Positions 32,059-40,282 of a DNA stretch of 64,000 bases are shown piece after piece. Both the position numbers and the translations under genes were made by a program. Numbering within the stretch: the first letter of the stretch is position 1; the number at the start of each line of letters is the position of its first letter. The notes below the pieces were generated by a model. It searched no databases, was not told the DNA's origin, and saw nothing but the letters and a program-made list of their open reading frames with translations. This stretch comes from Aliiroseovarius crassostreae (GTDB taxonomy: Bacteria > Pseudomonadota > Alphaproteobacteria > Rhodobacterales > Rhodobacteraceae), in assembly GCF_001307765.1 (NCBI RefSeq), contig NZ_LKBA01000019.1, positions 124,001 to 188,000 on the forward strand, read 5' to 3'.

Positions 32059-33819
32059 TCAGGCGGTTGAGGCGTCGTCAAGGCGCAGTTGTGGGCTTGA
32101 TCTGCCCTGCCAGTGATTCACCTCCAGCTTGCCGGCCAGATGAAAGCGGCGACCGGCATGGTTTTCCAGAAGAGGGCCGAGCGGCCCATCAAAAGCCCCA
32201 AAGGAAATGGCATCAATCCGCGTGCCCATCCCGTCGCCGAAGCTGAGTTTCAGATGGTTTTGCCCAACCCGTTTTGCGAACAGGATCTGCACATCTGGAA
32301 AGGCAAAGCGCGGGGCAGGGGCTGAGGCCCCAAACGGTCCGGCCTGTTCCAGTTCTTCGATCAGGTCCACGGTAACGGCTGAGGGCATCAGCACGCCGTC
32401 AAGGCGCAGGTCGGCGGCCCCCTGCAATCCGGCTCCCTGTTTTGCCAGAAGGTCGCTCAGGCGGTTCATGGCCGGTTCCAGCTGGTCACGCGACAGGCTC
32501 AGCCCTGCGGCCATCTTGTGCCCGCCACCTTTCTGGATGACACCGTCCGAGGCCAGCCGCTGAATGGATGCCCCAAGATCGACCCCCGCAATCGAGCGCC
32601 CGGACCCTTTGCCGTCATCGCCGTCAAACCCGATCACCACGGCAGGGCGGTTGGTGGCCTCTTTCAGGCGGGAGGCCACGATGCCAACCACACCGGGATG
32701 CCAGCCCTCACCGGCGGCCCAGACCAGAGGGGCGTCCAGTCCGCGGGCTTCGGCCTGTTCCAGCGCAAGGGCCTGCACATTGGCTTCGATTTCGCGCCGC
32801 TCTGCATTCAGGTCATTCAGCCGTGCCGCAATGGCCTGCGCCTCGTGCATATCCATGGTCGACAGCAGGCGCGCGCCGAGATCGGCCCGGCCAACACGCC
32901 CCCCGGCATTCACTCGTGGCCCCATCATATACCCAAGGTGATAGGCGCGGGGTGCTTCGTTCATGCCCGATACATCCGCCAGCGCCACTATGCCCGGGCG
33001 GGCGCGGCGGGCCATGATCTTCAGGCCCTGACGCACCAATGCCCGGTTCGCCTCAATCAGCGGTGCCACATCCGCGACGGTTCCAAGGGCCACAAGGTCG
33101 AGCATGGAAATCAGGTCAGGTCCGGTGCGCCCGGCCTCGCGCAACATCCGGCCCAGCTCGACCAGCATTAGAAACACCACTCCCGCCGCGCAGAGATAGC
33201 CCGGCGCGTCCAGTTCATCCTGACGGTTCGGGTTCACCACCGCCACGGCAGGCGGCAGGGTTTCGCCCCCCAGGTGGTGATCGAGCACCACCACATCCGC
33301 GCCTTTGGCTTTCGCGGCGGCAATCGGCTCATGGCTCAGCGTGCCGCAGTCAACGCAGATGATCAGGCTATGATCCGCTGCCAGCAGCTCCATCGCGGGG
33401 ACATTGGGGCCATAGCCTTCGTTGATCCGGTCGGGGATATAAAGCGTGACATCGCGCCCCATCTGACGAAACCAGTCGATGAGCAGCGCGGCCGAGGTTG
33501 CCCCATCCACGTCATAATCGGCAAATATGGCGACTTTTTCCCGCTGATCAAAGGCTTGCAAGGTGCGGGATGCGGCGATCTCCATATCCTTCAAGCCACG
33601 CGGATCAGGCAGCAGTGTCTTGAGTGTGGGATCGAGGAATTCTGCAGCCCCTTCTGCGCCTATACCGCGCTGCGCAAGGATCTTGCACAGGGGCAGGGGC
33701 AATTGGGTCAGCTGGTGCAGGTGTTCACCCTGGCGTTCCGCCTCGATCCCCGGTCCGACCCAGCGTCGGCCCGTGGCAGAGCTGTCCACACCGAGAAAGC
33801 TCATCCCCGGTGCCGTCAT
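32059..33819 (-). CDS. recJ: Single-stranded-DNA-specific exonuclease RecJ
   Basis: RecJ degrades single-stranded DNA 5' to 3' in recombination and mismatch repair. The 586-residue protein has the DHH phosphoesterase motifs: FADYDVDGATSAALL (with the metal-binding Asp residues), ICVDCGTLS, VVLDHHLGGE, and GYMMGPRVNAGGR. The DHHA1 region has GKGSGRSIAG and the conserved GGGHKMAAG. The start is coupled to the isochorismatase-family gene upstream by an ATGA overlap; a second Met five codons in is possible. Length fits the family. Confidence 0.95.
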   Translation of the reverse strand: MTAPGMSFLGVDSSATGRRWVGPGIEAERQGEHLHQLTQLPLPLCKILAQRGIGAEGAAEFLDPTLKTLLPDPRGLKDMEIAASRTLQAFDQREKVAIFADYDVDGATSAALLIDWFRQMGRDVTLYIPDRINEGYGPNVPAMELLAADHSLIICVDCGTLSHEPIAAAKAKGADVVVLDHHLGGETLPPAVAVVNPNRQDELDAPGYLCAAGVVFLMLVELGRMLREAGRTGPDLISMLDLVALGTVADVAPLIEANRALVRQGLKIMARRARPGIVALADVSGMNEAPRAYHLGYMMGPRVNAGGRVGRADLGARLLSTMDMHEAQAIAARLNDLNAERREIEANVQALALEQAEARGLDAPLVWAAGEGWHPGVVGIVASRLKEATNRPAVVIGFDGDDGKGSGRSIAGVDLGASIQRLASDGVIQKGGGHKMAAGLSLSRDQLEPAMNRLSDLLAKQGAGLQGAADLRLDGVLMPSAVTVDLIEELEQAGPFGASAPAPRFAFPDVQILFAKRVGQNHLKLSFGDGMGTRIDAISFGAFDGPLGPLLENHAGRRFHLAGKLEVNHWQGRSSPQLRLDDASTA

Positions 33820-34364
33820 GCCAGCACCTCGGCCACGGATTTAACGGTGACAAATTCACCTGAAATATGGTCGATTGCGCTTTGATGGATCTGTTCGGGA
33901 TCCACCGCCCCGCCTTCGCGCCAGGCCGTATTGGCCCCTTCTGCAAAGGCCGCGGTCGCGTCATGCACCAGCGTCACGTTGAAGCCGAGATTGGCCGCCA
34001 TACGGCAGGTGGTGGATACGCAATGCGGTGTGGTGATCCCCGCGACAACCAGATCTGTAGTGCCGAAGGTGCGCAGGCGCTCTTCCAGATTGGTGCCGAT
34101 AAAGGCGGAATTGGCGGATTTCTGAATGACCGCCTCGCCCTTGGGGGCAATCGCCGGGTGGAGCTCGACGCCGGGTTTTCCGGGGAAAAGCGGGCTGTCG
34201 GGATTGGTTGACAGGTGCTGTATCAGAAAAACGGGCCAGCCCTGTGCGCGCCAATGCGCCAGAAGCTGACCCGCTTTTTGTTCTGCATCTGGATTGTTGC
34301 GCGCGCCCCAATAGGGATCGTCAAACCCCTGCTGAATATCCACCAGGATCAGCGCACACACCAT
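33816..34364 (-). CDS. Isochorismatase-family cysteine hydrolase
   Basis: A 182-residue hydrolase of the isochorismatase superfamily, with catalytic Asp in LILVDIQQGF (near residue 9), a Lys in VIQKSANSAF, and the nucleophilic Cys in VAGITTPHCVSTTCRMA. The final YVE-like loop FAEGANTAW is also present. Substrates in the family range from isochorismate to nicotinamide and ureidoacrylate, so the substrate is open. Its stop codon overlaps the recJ start by four bases, and its start is 5 bp from the glpX stop, so all three may share a transcript. Confidence 0.85.
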   Translation of the reverse strand: MVCALILVDIQQGFDDPYWGARNNPDAEQKAGQLLAHWRAQGWPVFLIQHLSTNPDSPLFPGKPGVELHPAIAPKGEAVIQKSANSAFIGTNLEERLRTFGTTDLVVAGITTPHCVSTTCRMAANLGFNVTLVHDATAAFAEGANTAWREGGAVDPEQIHQSAIDHISGEFVTVKSVAEVLA

Positions 34365-34369
34365 CCGGT

Positions 34370-35341
34370 TCAGCCTGCCTTGATCGGATTGCGATAGATC
34401 ATGCGACGGACCGAGCCGGTTTTCGACCGCATCAGCAGGGTTTCGGTGGTCAGGAAGCCGGGTTCACGCTTGATGCCCGACACGATTGACCCATCGGTCA
34501 CACCGGTGGCCGCAAAGATCACGTCAGCGGTGACCATCTCGTCGCGGGTGTAGATGCGATCAAGATCGGTGATGCCTGCCTTTGCGGCGCGGCCACGTTC
34601 GTCATCATTGCGGAAGGTCAGCTGACCCCACATCTGCCCGCCCATACATTTCAGCGCAGAGGCTGCCAGCACCCCTTCGGGAGCGCCGCCACGACCCATA
34701 TACATGTCGATACCGGTGATGTCTGCCTCGGCACAATGGATCACGCCGGCCACATCGCCATCGGTGATCAGGCGGATTGCGGCGCCGGTCGAACGGATGC
34801 CCTCGATCATCTCTTCGTGGCGCGGACGTTCCAAGACACAGACGGTGATGTCCGAGGTGGCGCAACCTTTGGTTGCGGCGAGAGCCTTCACGCGCTCAGC
34901 CGGGCTCATTTCAAGGCTGACAACATCGGTTGGATACCCCGGCCCAATCGCCAGTTTTTCCATGTATACATCCGGCGCGTGCAAAAGCGTGCCGCGCGGG
35001 GCCATGGCAATCACGGTCAGCGCGTTGGGCATGTCTTTCGCGGTCAGGGTGGTGCCTTCCAGCGGGTCCAGTGCGATGTCGACGGCGGGGCCTTCGCCGG
35101 TGCCGACCTCCTCACCGATGTAAAGCATCGGGGCCTCGTCGCGCTCGCCTTCGCCAATCACAACCGTGCCGGCAATTTCCAGCAGGTTCAGCTGATCCCG
35201 CATCGCATTCACGGCGGCCTGGTCGGCCGCCTTTTCGTCACCGCGACCCACCAGCGTGGCGGATGCCATCGCGGCAGCTTCGGAAACACGGGCGAGACCC
35301 AGCGACAACATACGGTCAGCGAAAACGACTTTATCAGCCAT
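34370..35341 (-). CDS. glpX: Fructose-1,6-bisphosphatase class II
   Basis: GlpX converts fructose-1,6-bisphosphate to fructose-6-phosphate in gluconeogenesis. The 323-residue protein has GRGDEKAAD, GEGERDEAPMLYIGEEVG, the metal-binding VDIALDPLEGTTLTAKDMPN and GRGGAPEGVLAASALKCMGG. All are hallmarks of class II enzymes. I chose the start MADKVVFADRML because the longer frame begins with a non-conserved 37-residue extension. It heads a cluster with the isochorismatase-type gene and recJ downstream. Confidence 0.94.
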   Translation of the reverse strand: MADKVVFADRMLSLGLARVSEAAAMASATLVGRGDEKAADQAAVNAMRDQLNLLEIAGTVVIGEGERDEAPMLYIGEEVGTGEGPAVDIALDPLEGTTLTAKDMPNALTVIAMAPRGTLLHAPDVYMEKLAIGPGYPTDVVSLEMSPAERVKALAATKGCATSDITVCVLERPRHEEMIEGIRSTGAAIRLITDGDVAGVIHCAEADITGIDMYMGRGGAPEGVLAASALKCMGGQMWGQLTFRNDDERGRAAKAGITDLDRIYTRDEMVTADVIFAATGVTDGSIVSGIKREPGFLTTETLLMRSKTGSVRRMIYRNPIKAG

Positions 35342-35456
35342 GAGAGCAATCCTCGAATAATCCAGTTGGCACGGGTTTAGTGATGGGGCGCTATCGGGGC
35401 AAGGGGAATGGCCCCTTTTCGCGCCATCAATCCCGGAATAAGCCGCCTGCACCCCG

Positions 35457-35515
35457 TTTTCCTTGTTTCAAATATCCCGGGGTGAGGGCAAAGCCCGAGG
35501 GGCAGCGCCCCTCGC
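35457..35515. repeat. Dispersed intergenic repeat, copy C
   Basis: CTTGTTTCAAATATCCCGGG continues with GTGAGGGCAAAGCCCGAGGG and GCAGCGCCCCTCG. It is nearly identical to the copies at 46422 and 58135. It contains two nested short hairpins, GGGC-AAA-GCCC and GAGGGGC-A-GCGCCCCTC. Confidence 0.65.
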
Positions 35516-35530
35516 AGGGGGGGCAAAGAC

Positions 35531-35560
35531 AAAAGGCGCCCCGGTCGAAGCGCCTTTTTC
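35531..35560. terminator. Rho-independent terminator after hom
   Basis: AAAAGGCGCCCCGGTCGAAG followed by CGCCTTTTTC forms a GC stem (AGGCGC/GCGCCT) with A/T runs on both sides, so it can work for either strand. It sits 31 bp downstream of the hom stop codon. Confidence 0.75.
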
Positions 35561-35590
35561 TGAGATCATCAGGTGATTCACTCCCGGCCA

Positions 35591-36895
35591 TCACACCTTT
35601 TCGATGCGGATCGCAACCGGCTCTCCATCCACCACGCCGGTTTTGGCAAGCCCCGACAGGGCCGTGTCCAGCGCGTCACGGGTGCATTTATGCGTCACGA
35701 TCAACACGGGCGCGCGCTCTTTTTCATGGCTGATCTGCCGCATCCGGTCGATCGAAACGGCCGCATCGCCGAGCACAGCCGCCACCTTGGCCAAAGCGCC
35801 GGGTTTGTCGAGCAGCGTCATCCGGATGTAATACGGGGCAGGCTTGGCGGCCTTGGCGCCATTCACAGGGCGCAGGGTGCGGGCGGGCTGGCCAAATGTG
35901 GGCAGGGCAAATCCGCGGGCAATATCCATGACATCGCCCATCACCGCGCTGGCGGTCGGGCCTTCACCGGCACCGGGGCCGCGCAGCACAACCTGCTCAA
36001 TCGCGTCCCCTTCGATCACCACCATATTGGTGCCACCTTCCAGTTGCCCCAGAGGAGAGGCCTCGGGCACGAGGCAGGGGGACATGCGCTGTTCCAGCCC
36101 CCGACCGGTCATCTGCGCAACCCCGAGAAGCTTGATGCGGAAACCCATTTCCGCTGCGTGTTCAATATCTTCCAGTTGAATGCGCTGGATGCCTTCCAGT
36201 TCAACCGCATCAAAGTTGATCTGGGTGCCAAAAGCAATCGATGATAGGATCGCCAGTTTGTGACCGGCATCAATGCCGCCCACGTCAAGGTTCGGATCCG
36301 CTTCCAGATATCCCAGCTCGGCACATTCCTCAAACAGGGCATTATATCCGCGCCCGGTGGCCTGCATCTGGGTCAGGATATAGTTGCAGGTGCCGTTCAT
36401 CACCCCCATGACGCGGGTGATGTCATTCCCGGCAAGACCTTCGGTCAGGGCTTTGATCACGGGAATACCCCCTGCGACCGCCGCCTCATAGCGCAGCCGG
36501 ACACCAGCGTCTTCTGCCGCCAGGGCGAGCTCCTGTCCGTGATGGGCCAAAAGCGCCTTGTTGGCCGTCACAATATCCTTACCCGCTGCAATCGCAGCCT
36601 CGACCGAAGCTTTGGCGGGGCCATCATGGCCCCCCATTAGTTCGACAAAAACGTCCACATCGTCCCGTTTTGCGAGATCAACGGCGTCGTCTTCCCAGGC
36701 ATACCCCGACAGGTCGATACCGCGATCCTTGTCCTTGGACCGGGCGGAAACTGCGGTAATCACCACGGGGCGACCGGCCCGCGCTTTCAAAAGCTGCGCC
36801 TGACGACGGATAATTTTCACCACACCAATGCCAACAGTGCCAAGCCCTGCAATGCCTAGACGAAGCGGCGCGCCGGAGGCGGATTTGTCACTCAT
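35591..36895 (-). CDS. hom: Homoserine dehydrogenase
   Basis: This enzyme reduces aspartate semialdehyde to homoserine on the way to threonine and methionine. The 434-residue monofunctional form has the NAD(P) fold LGIAGLGTVGIGV, TANKALLAHHG, YEAAVAGGIPVIKAL, MNGTCNYIL and the catalytic-site region GYLEADPNLDVGGIDAGHKL. A C-terminal ACT domain (about 350-434) allows feedback inhibition by threonine. The start MSDKSASG has GGAGA seven to eight bases upstream. It is transcribed alone, ending at a strong terminator. Confidence 0.95.
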   Translation of the reverse strand: MSDKSASGAPLRLGIAGLGTVGIGVVKIIRRQAQLLKARAGRPVVITAVSARSKDKDRGIDLSGYAWEDDAVDLAKRDDVDVFVELMGGHDGPAKASVEAAIAAGKDIVTANKALLAHHGQELALAAEDAGVRLRYEAAVAGGIPVIKALTEGLAGNDITRVMGVMNGTCNYILTQMQATGRGYNALFEECAELGYLEADPNLDVGGIDAGHKLAILSSIAFGTQINFDAVELEGIQRIQLEDIEHAAEMGFRIKLLGVAQMTGRGLEQRMSPCLVPEASPLGQLEGGTNMVVIEGDAIEQVVLRGPGAGEGPTASAVMGDVMDIARGFALPTFGQPARTLRPVNGAKAAKPAPYYIRMTLLDKPGALAKVAAVLGDAAVSIDRMRQISHEKERAPVLIVTHKCTRDALDTALSGLAKTGVVDGEPVAIRIEKV

Positions 36896-37040
36896 GTTGT
36901 TCTCCATCAGATGCGGTGATGTCTTGCGTCCCGCGAGGTCTAGCGAATGGCGGTCAAGGACGCAATGCGATCGTTGGCGGAATGCGGCCAGACCGGAAAG
37001 AATTCCTCAACAGGACGCCAGCAGACGGTATGCGCCCGCG

Positions 37041-37340
37041 TCAGTGCCGACGCAATGCGCCCATCATGCGGGCCCGTGTGGCCTGATCCACAATTGGCCC
37101 CCGCAGCCGGGCCGCACGGGCCCGCAGCGCACTGGCCCGGCTGGCCAGGGGGGCGGCAAAGTCGGTGGCGGTGCGGACATCCGTGCGCTGGGCTAGCAGC
37201 AGGTCAAGAGATTGGATGCGCGGATAATCTGCGTGCTGTGCCGCTGGGGACATGGGGATGTCGATCCCTGAGGGAGCAGAGCAGCCGATCAGGGCCGCCA
37301 CAGTCAGGATCACAGCAGGAAATTGGAAAAAGGAAGGCAT
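37041..37340 (-). CDS. Small lipoprotein of unknown function
   Basis: A 99-residue predicted lipoprotein: hydrophobic signal VILTVAALIGC with lipobox cysteine, then a short Pro/Ser segment and an Arg/Ala-rich helix (SRASALRARAARLRGP). The start MPSFFQFPA is preferred because it gives a normal signal peptide. I do not recognise a family. The position between hom and a TetR regulator gives no hint of function. Confidence 0.6.
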   Translation of the reverse strand: MPSFFQFPAVILTVAALIGCSAPSGIDIPMSPAAQHADYPRIQSLDLLLAQRTDVRTATDFAAPLASRASALRARAARLRGPIVDQATRARMMGALRRH

Positions 37341-37459
37341 CTGACTCGCAAACTGAAGGTGGCGAAAGGGCATAGGGCAGACCATAGCTCTGCCCTGATC
37401 GGGGGGCAAGCGGAAGGGTTCAGGCAGGTGTGGGGGAGGTGACAGGTTGGGCTTTTATT

Positions 37460-37473
37460 TGAACGACTGTTCA
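37460..37473. promoter_or_regulatory. Putative TetR-family operator
   Basis: TGAACGACTGTTCA, a dyad with 5-bp arms TGAAC/GTTCA around GACT, lies 14 bp upstream of the TetR-family start codon. Such dyads are common binding sites for this family and suggest self-repression. Confidence 0.55.
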
Positions 37474-37487
37474 GTTATCATGTCCCC

Positions 37488-38075
37488 ATGGCACGTAAAA
37501 CCGGATCCCACAGTGATATCACAGGCCCCAGGGTGCGAGAGGCAGCGCTTCGCCTCTTTGCGCGCCACGGATATGCCGCCGTCTCCATGCGCCAGATTGC
37601 GCGTGAGGTCGGGGTGCAGGCCGGGGCGCTATACCTCTATACCAAGGACAAGCAAAGCCTGTTGTTTGACCTGATGCGCGCCCATATGGACGAATTGCTG
37701 GCCGCATGGGAAGAGGTGCCAAAGGGGACCACTCCGCTTGAGCAGTTGGAAGTTTTCTCGCGTTTTCACATCCATTTCCACCTGGAACGTCCCGATGCGG
37801 TGTTCATCGCTTATATGGAGCTGCGCAATCTGAGCGAGGAAAACTTCGCCACGCTCGAAGCGTTGCGGCGTCAGTATGAACGCGGGTTGGAGCGTATTCT
37901 GGATGCGGGGCGTGAGGCTGGCGTGATCAATGTGCCTGACACGCGGCTTGCCACCATGGCGGTGATCGCGATGCTGACAGGGGTCAATACCTGGTATCGT
38001 GAGGGTGGACGCCTGAGCCAGGAAGCCGTGGCCGATATCTATTGGGATATGGTGCGCGGCGCGGTTGGGGCCTGA
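37488..38075 (+). CDS. TetR-family transcriptional regulator
   Basis: A 195-residue repressor. The N-terminal helix-turn-helix is typical (REAALRLFARHGYAAVSM, RQIAREVGVQAGALYLY, KDKQSLLFDLM). The helical ligand-binding part includes FHIHFHLERPDAVFIAYMELRNL and ends with MLTGVNTWYREGG, a pattern seen in TetR proteins tied to acyl-CoA or fatty acid metabolism. It has its own dyad upstream and no obvious target operon, since dnaG starts 42 bp downstream. Ligand and regulon are unknown. Confidence 0.85.
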   Translation: MARKTGSHSDITGPRVREAALRLFARHGYAAVSMRQIAREVGVQAGALYLYTKDKQSLLFDLMRAHMDELLAAWEEVPKGTTPLEQLEVFSRFHIHFHLERPDAVFIAYMELRNLSEENFATLEALRRQYERGLERILDAGREAGVINVPDTRLATMAVIAMLTGVNTWYREGGRLSQEAVADIYWDMVRGAVGA

Positions 38076-38117
38076 CTACCCGCTGGACTCGGTTCGCAAT
38101 TCGGCGGATAAAGAACC

Positions 38118-40097
38118 ATGTCTCTGCCACCCGGTTTCCTTGATGAATTGCGCACGCGCCTGACCCTCTCGGATGTGGTCGGTCGCAAGGTCATGTGGGA
38201 TAAGCGAAAATCGCAGCCCGGCAAGGGCGACATGTGGGCGCCATGCCCGTTCCACCACGAAAAAACCGCGTCTTTTCATGTGGATGACCGAAAAGGCTTT
38301 TACTACTGCTTTGGCTGTCACGCCAAGGGGGACGCGATTTCCTTCGTGAAGGACACGGAGAATGTCGGTTTTATGGAAGCGGTGGAAATCCTGGCCGGAG
38401 AGGCTGGGTTGCAGATGCCGGCCCGTGATCCGCGCGCGCAGGAAAAGGCCGACCGCCGCACCCAGCTGGCCGAGGTGATGGAGATGGCAGTGGCCCATTT
38501 CCGCCTGATGCTGAAGACAGCCGCCGGGGCGGCGGCACGTGATTATCTGGCCGGGCGGGGACTTGATGACGCCGCGCAGGAGCGTTGGGGGATCGGCTTT
38601 GCCCCGGATCTCTGGCAGGGGTTGTGGGATCATCTGAAGGGCAAGGGGGTTGCGGATGACCTGATCCTGGGTGCCGGGCTTGCCAAACCCAGCCAGAAGG
38701 GGGGCAATCCCTATGACACATTTCGGGGCCGGATCATGTTCCCGATCCGCGACGCGCGCGGGCGCTGCATTGCCTTTGGTGGGCGGGCGATGGACCCGAA
38801 TGACAATGCGAAATACCTGAATAGCCCGGAAACCGAGCTTTTTGACAAGGGTCGCACCCTTTACAATGTCGGTCCCGCCCGCGCGGCCTCGGGCAAAGGC
38901 CAGCCGCTGATCGTGGCCGAAGGCTATATGGATGTGATTGCCCTGTCCGAGGCCGGGTTCGCCTCAACAGTCGCCCCGCTGGGCACTGCGATCACGGAAC
39001 AGCAGTTGCATCTGATGTGGCGGATCCACCCGGAACCGGTGATTGCGCTGGATGGAGATACGGCCGGGCTGCGTGCTGCGATGCGGGTGATTGATCTGGC
39101 CCTGCCGCTTCTGGAGGCGGGCAAGGGGGTGCGCTTTGCCATCATGCCAGAGGGGCAGGACCCTGATGACCTGATCAAGGCGCAGGGGCCGCAGGCCATG
39201 CAGGCGGCGCTGAATGTGGCCGTGCCCATGGTTGATCTTCTGTGGCGGCGAGAGACCGAAGGCCGGGTTTTCGACAGCCCGGAACGCAAGGCCGCTCTGG
39301 ACAAGGATCTGCGCGAGGTGATTTCCCGCATTTCCGATCCTTCAATCCGCGCACATTATGCGCAGGCCATTAAAGATATGCGATGGGATCTGTTTCGGGC
39401 CCGTCCGAAATCCAACAAAACCGATTGGAACAACAAAGGCGACTGGAAGGCCCGTCGCGGTTCGGGCAAGGTCCAGAACCCGGTTCTGCCCACGACAAAA
39501 AGCTCTTTGCTGGCCGGGGGAAGTGGTGAGGCGGAGCTTTTGTTGAGCGAGGCGGTTGTTCTTGCGGTTTTGGTGCTGCGTCCGGACCTGCTGGAAGGTG
39601 TGGAAAGCCGGCTTGAGCGCATTGATATGCGGGATCGGGAACATGCAGAGATCCAGCGCATCCTGCTGAGCCACGCATTGGACGGCGAGCAGATCCTTCG
39701 GGATGAAATATGCAACCGTCTTGGCGCGACCTGCCTTGAAAAGCTGTTTGCGCTCAACCATGTAAAAATATCGGCAGGCGTTCGTCAGCCGGAAGATACG
39801 GAAATTGCCGAAGCAACGGTCATGTCCGCTCTGCGACGTCTTGAGGCTCTGCCGAGTGTTCAAAGCGAGGTGGGGGATGCTGCGCGGGATCTGGATGGGG
39901 TTGCGGATGAGGGGGTGACCTGGCGTCTTGCGCAGGCCGCTGAGGCGCGCAACCGGGCGACGGTCAACCAGACGGAAGACAAGACAACGTTTGAACGGGC
40001 GGCAAATGGTTTGCTGATCAGCCGTGAGGAGAAGGATGTATTTGACCGGATGCTCGCCGGGCTGTCCCTGACCAAGGGGAAAGACGGCGGCAGCTAG
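38118..40097 (+). CDS. dnaG: DNA primase
   Basis: DnaG makes the RNA primers for replication. The 659-residue protein has the CHC2 zinc finger (CPFHHEKTASFHV, YYCFGCHAKGD; about 40-65), the DnaG core with FRGRIMFPIRDARGR and AFGGRAM, and the TOPRIM domain with VAEGYMDVIAL and ALDGDTAG. The C-terminal third, which binds DnaB helicase, is variable as usual. It precedes rpoD in the same direction, the classical dnaG-rpoD arrangement, with 185 bp between that holds regulatory repeats. Confidence 0.96.
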   Translation: MSLPPGFLDELRTRLTLSDVVGRKVMWDKRKSQPGKGDMWAPCPFHHEKTASFHVDDRKGFYYCFGCHAKGDAISFVKDTENVGFMEAVEILAGEAGLQMPARDPRAQEKADRRTQLAEVMEMAVAHFRLMLKTAAGAAARDYLAGRGLDDAAQERWGIGFAPDLWQGLWDHLKGKGVADDLILGAGLAKPSQKGGNPYDTFRGRIMFPIRDARGRCIAFGGRAMDPNDNAKYLNSPETELFDKGRTLYNVGPARAASGKGQPLIVAEGYMDVIALSEAGFASTVAPLGTAITEQQLHLMWRIHPEPVIALDGDTAGLRAAMRVIDLALPLLEAGKGVRFAIMPEGQDPDDLIKAQGPQAMQAALNVAVPMVDLLWRRETEGRVFDSPERKAALDKDLREVISRISDPSIRAHYAQAIKDMRWDLFRARPKSNKTDWNNKGDWKARRGSGKVQNPVLPTTKSSLLAGGSGEAELLLSEAVVLAVLVLRPDLLEGVESRLERIDMRDREHAEIQRILLSHALDGEQILRDEICNRLGATCLEKLFALNHVKISAGVRQPEDTEIAEATVMSALRRLEALPSVQSEVGDAARDLDGVADEGVTWRLAQAAEARNRATVNQTEDKTTFERAANGLLISREEKDVFDRMLAGLSLTKGKDGGS

Positions 40098-40165
40098 GGA
40101 AAAACGGGAAGCCCTTTGGAGGTTTCCGCGTGAATCGCACGCAAAAACACATTACATGGGTTGGC

Positions 40166-40220
40166 GAATCAACGATTCGAATGTTTTGATTCGACAACCC
40201 GAATCAATCGCCTCCGATTC
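40166..40220. promoter_or_regulatory. Cluster of five GANTC sites upstream of rpoD
   Basis: GAATC or GATTC occurs at 40166, 40174, 40188, 40201 and 40216, five sites in 55 bp. Most are extended to GATTCG/CGAATC and arranged as inverted pairs, the clearest being TTGATTCG-N6-CGAATCAA (40186-40207). GANTC is the target of the alphaproteobacterial cell-cycle methyltransferase CcrM and is usually rare. The cluster ends 62 bp before the rpoD start codon. Confidence 0.65.
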
Positions 40221-40282
40221 GCCCCTTGCCGGATGGGACCCGGCAGAGGCCAGCAGATCGGACCGCAGTGCAAGGAGTGCCC

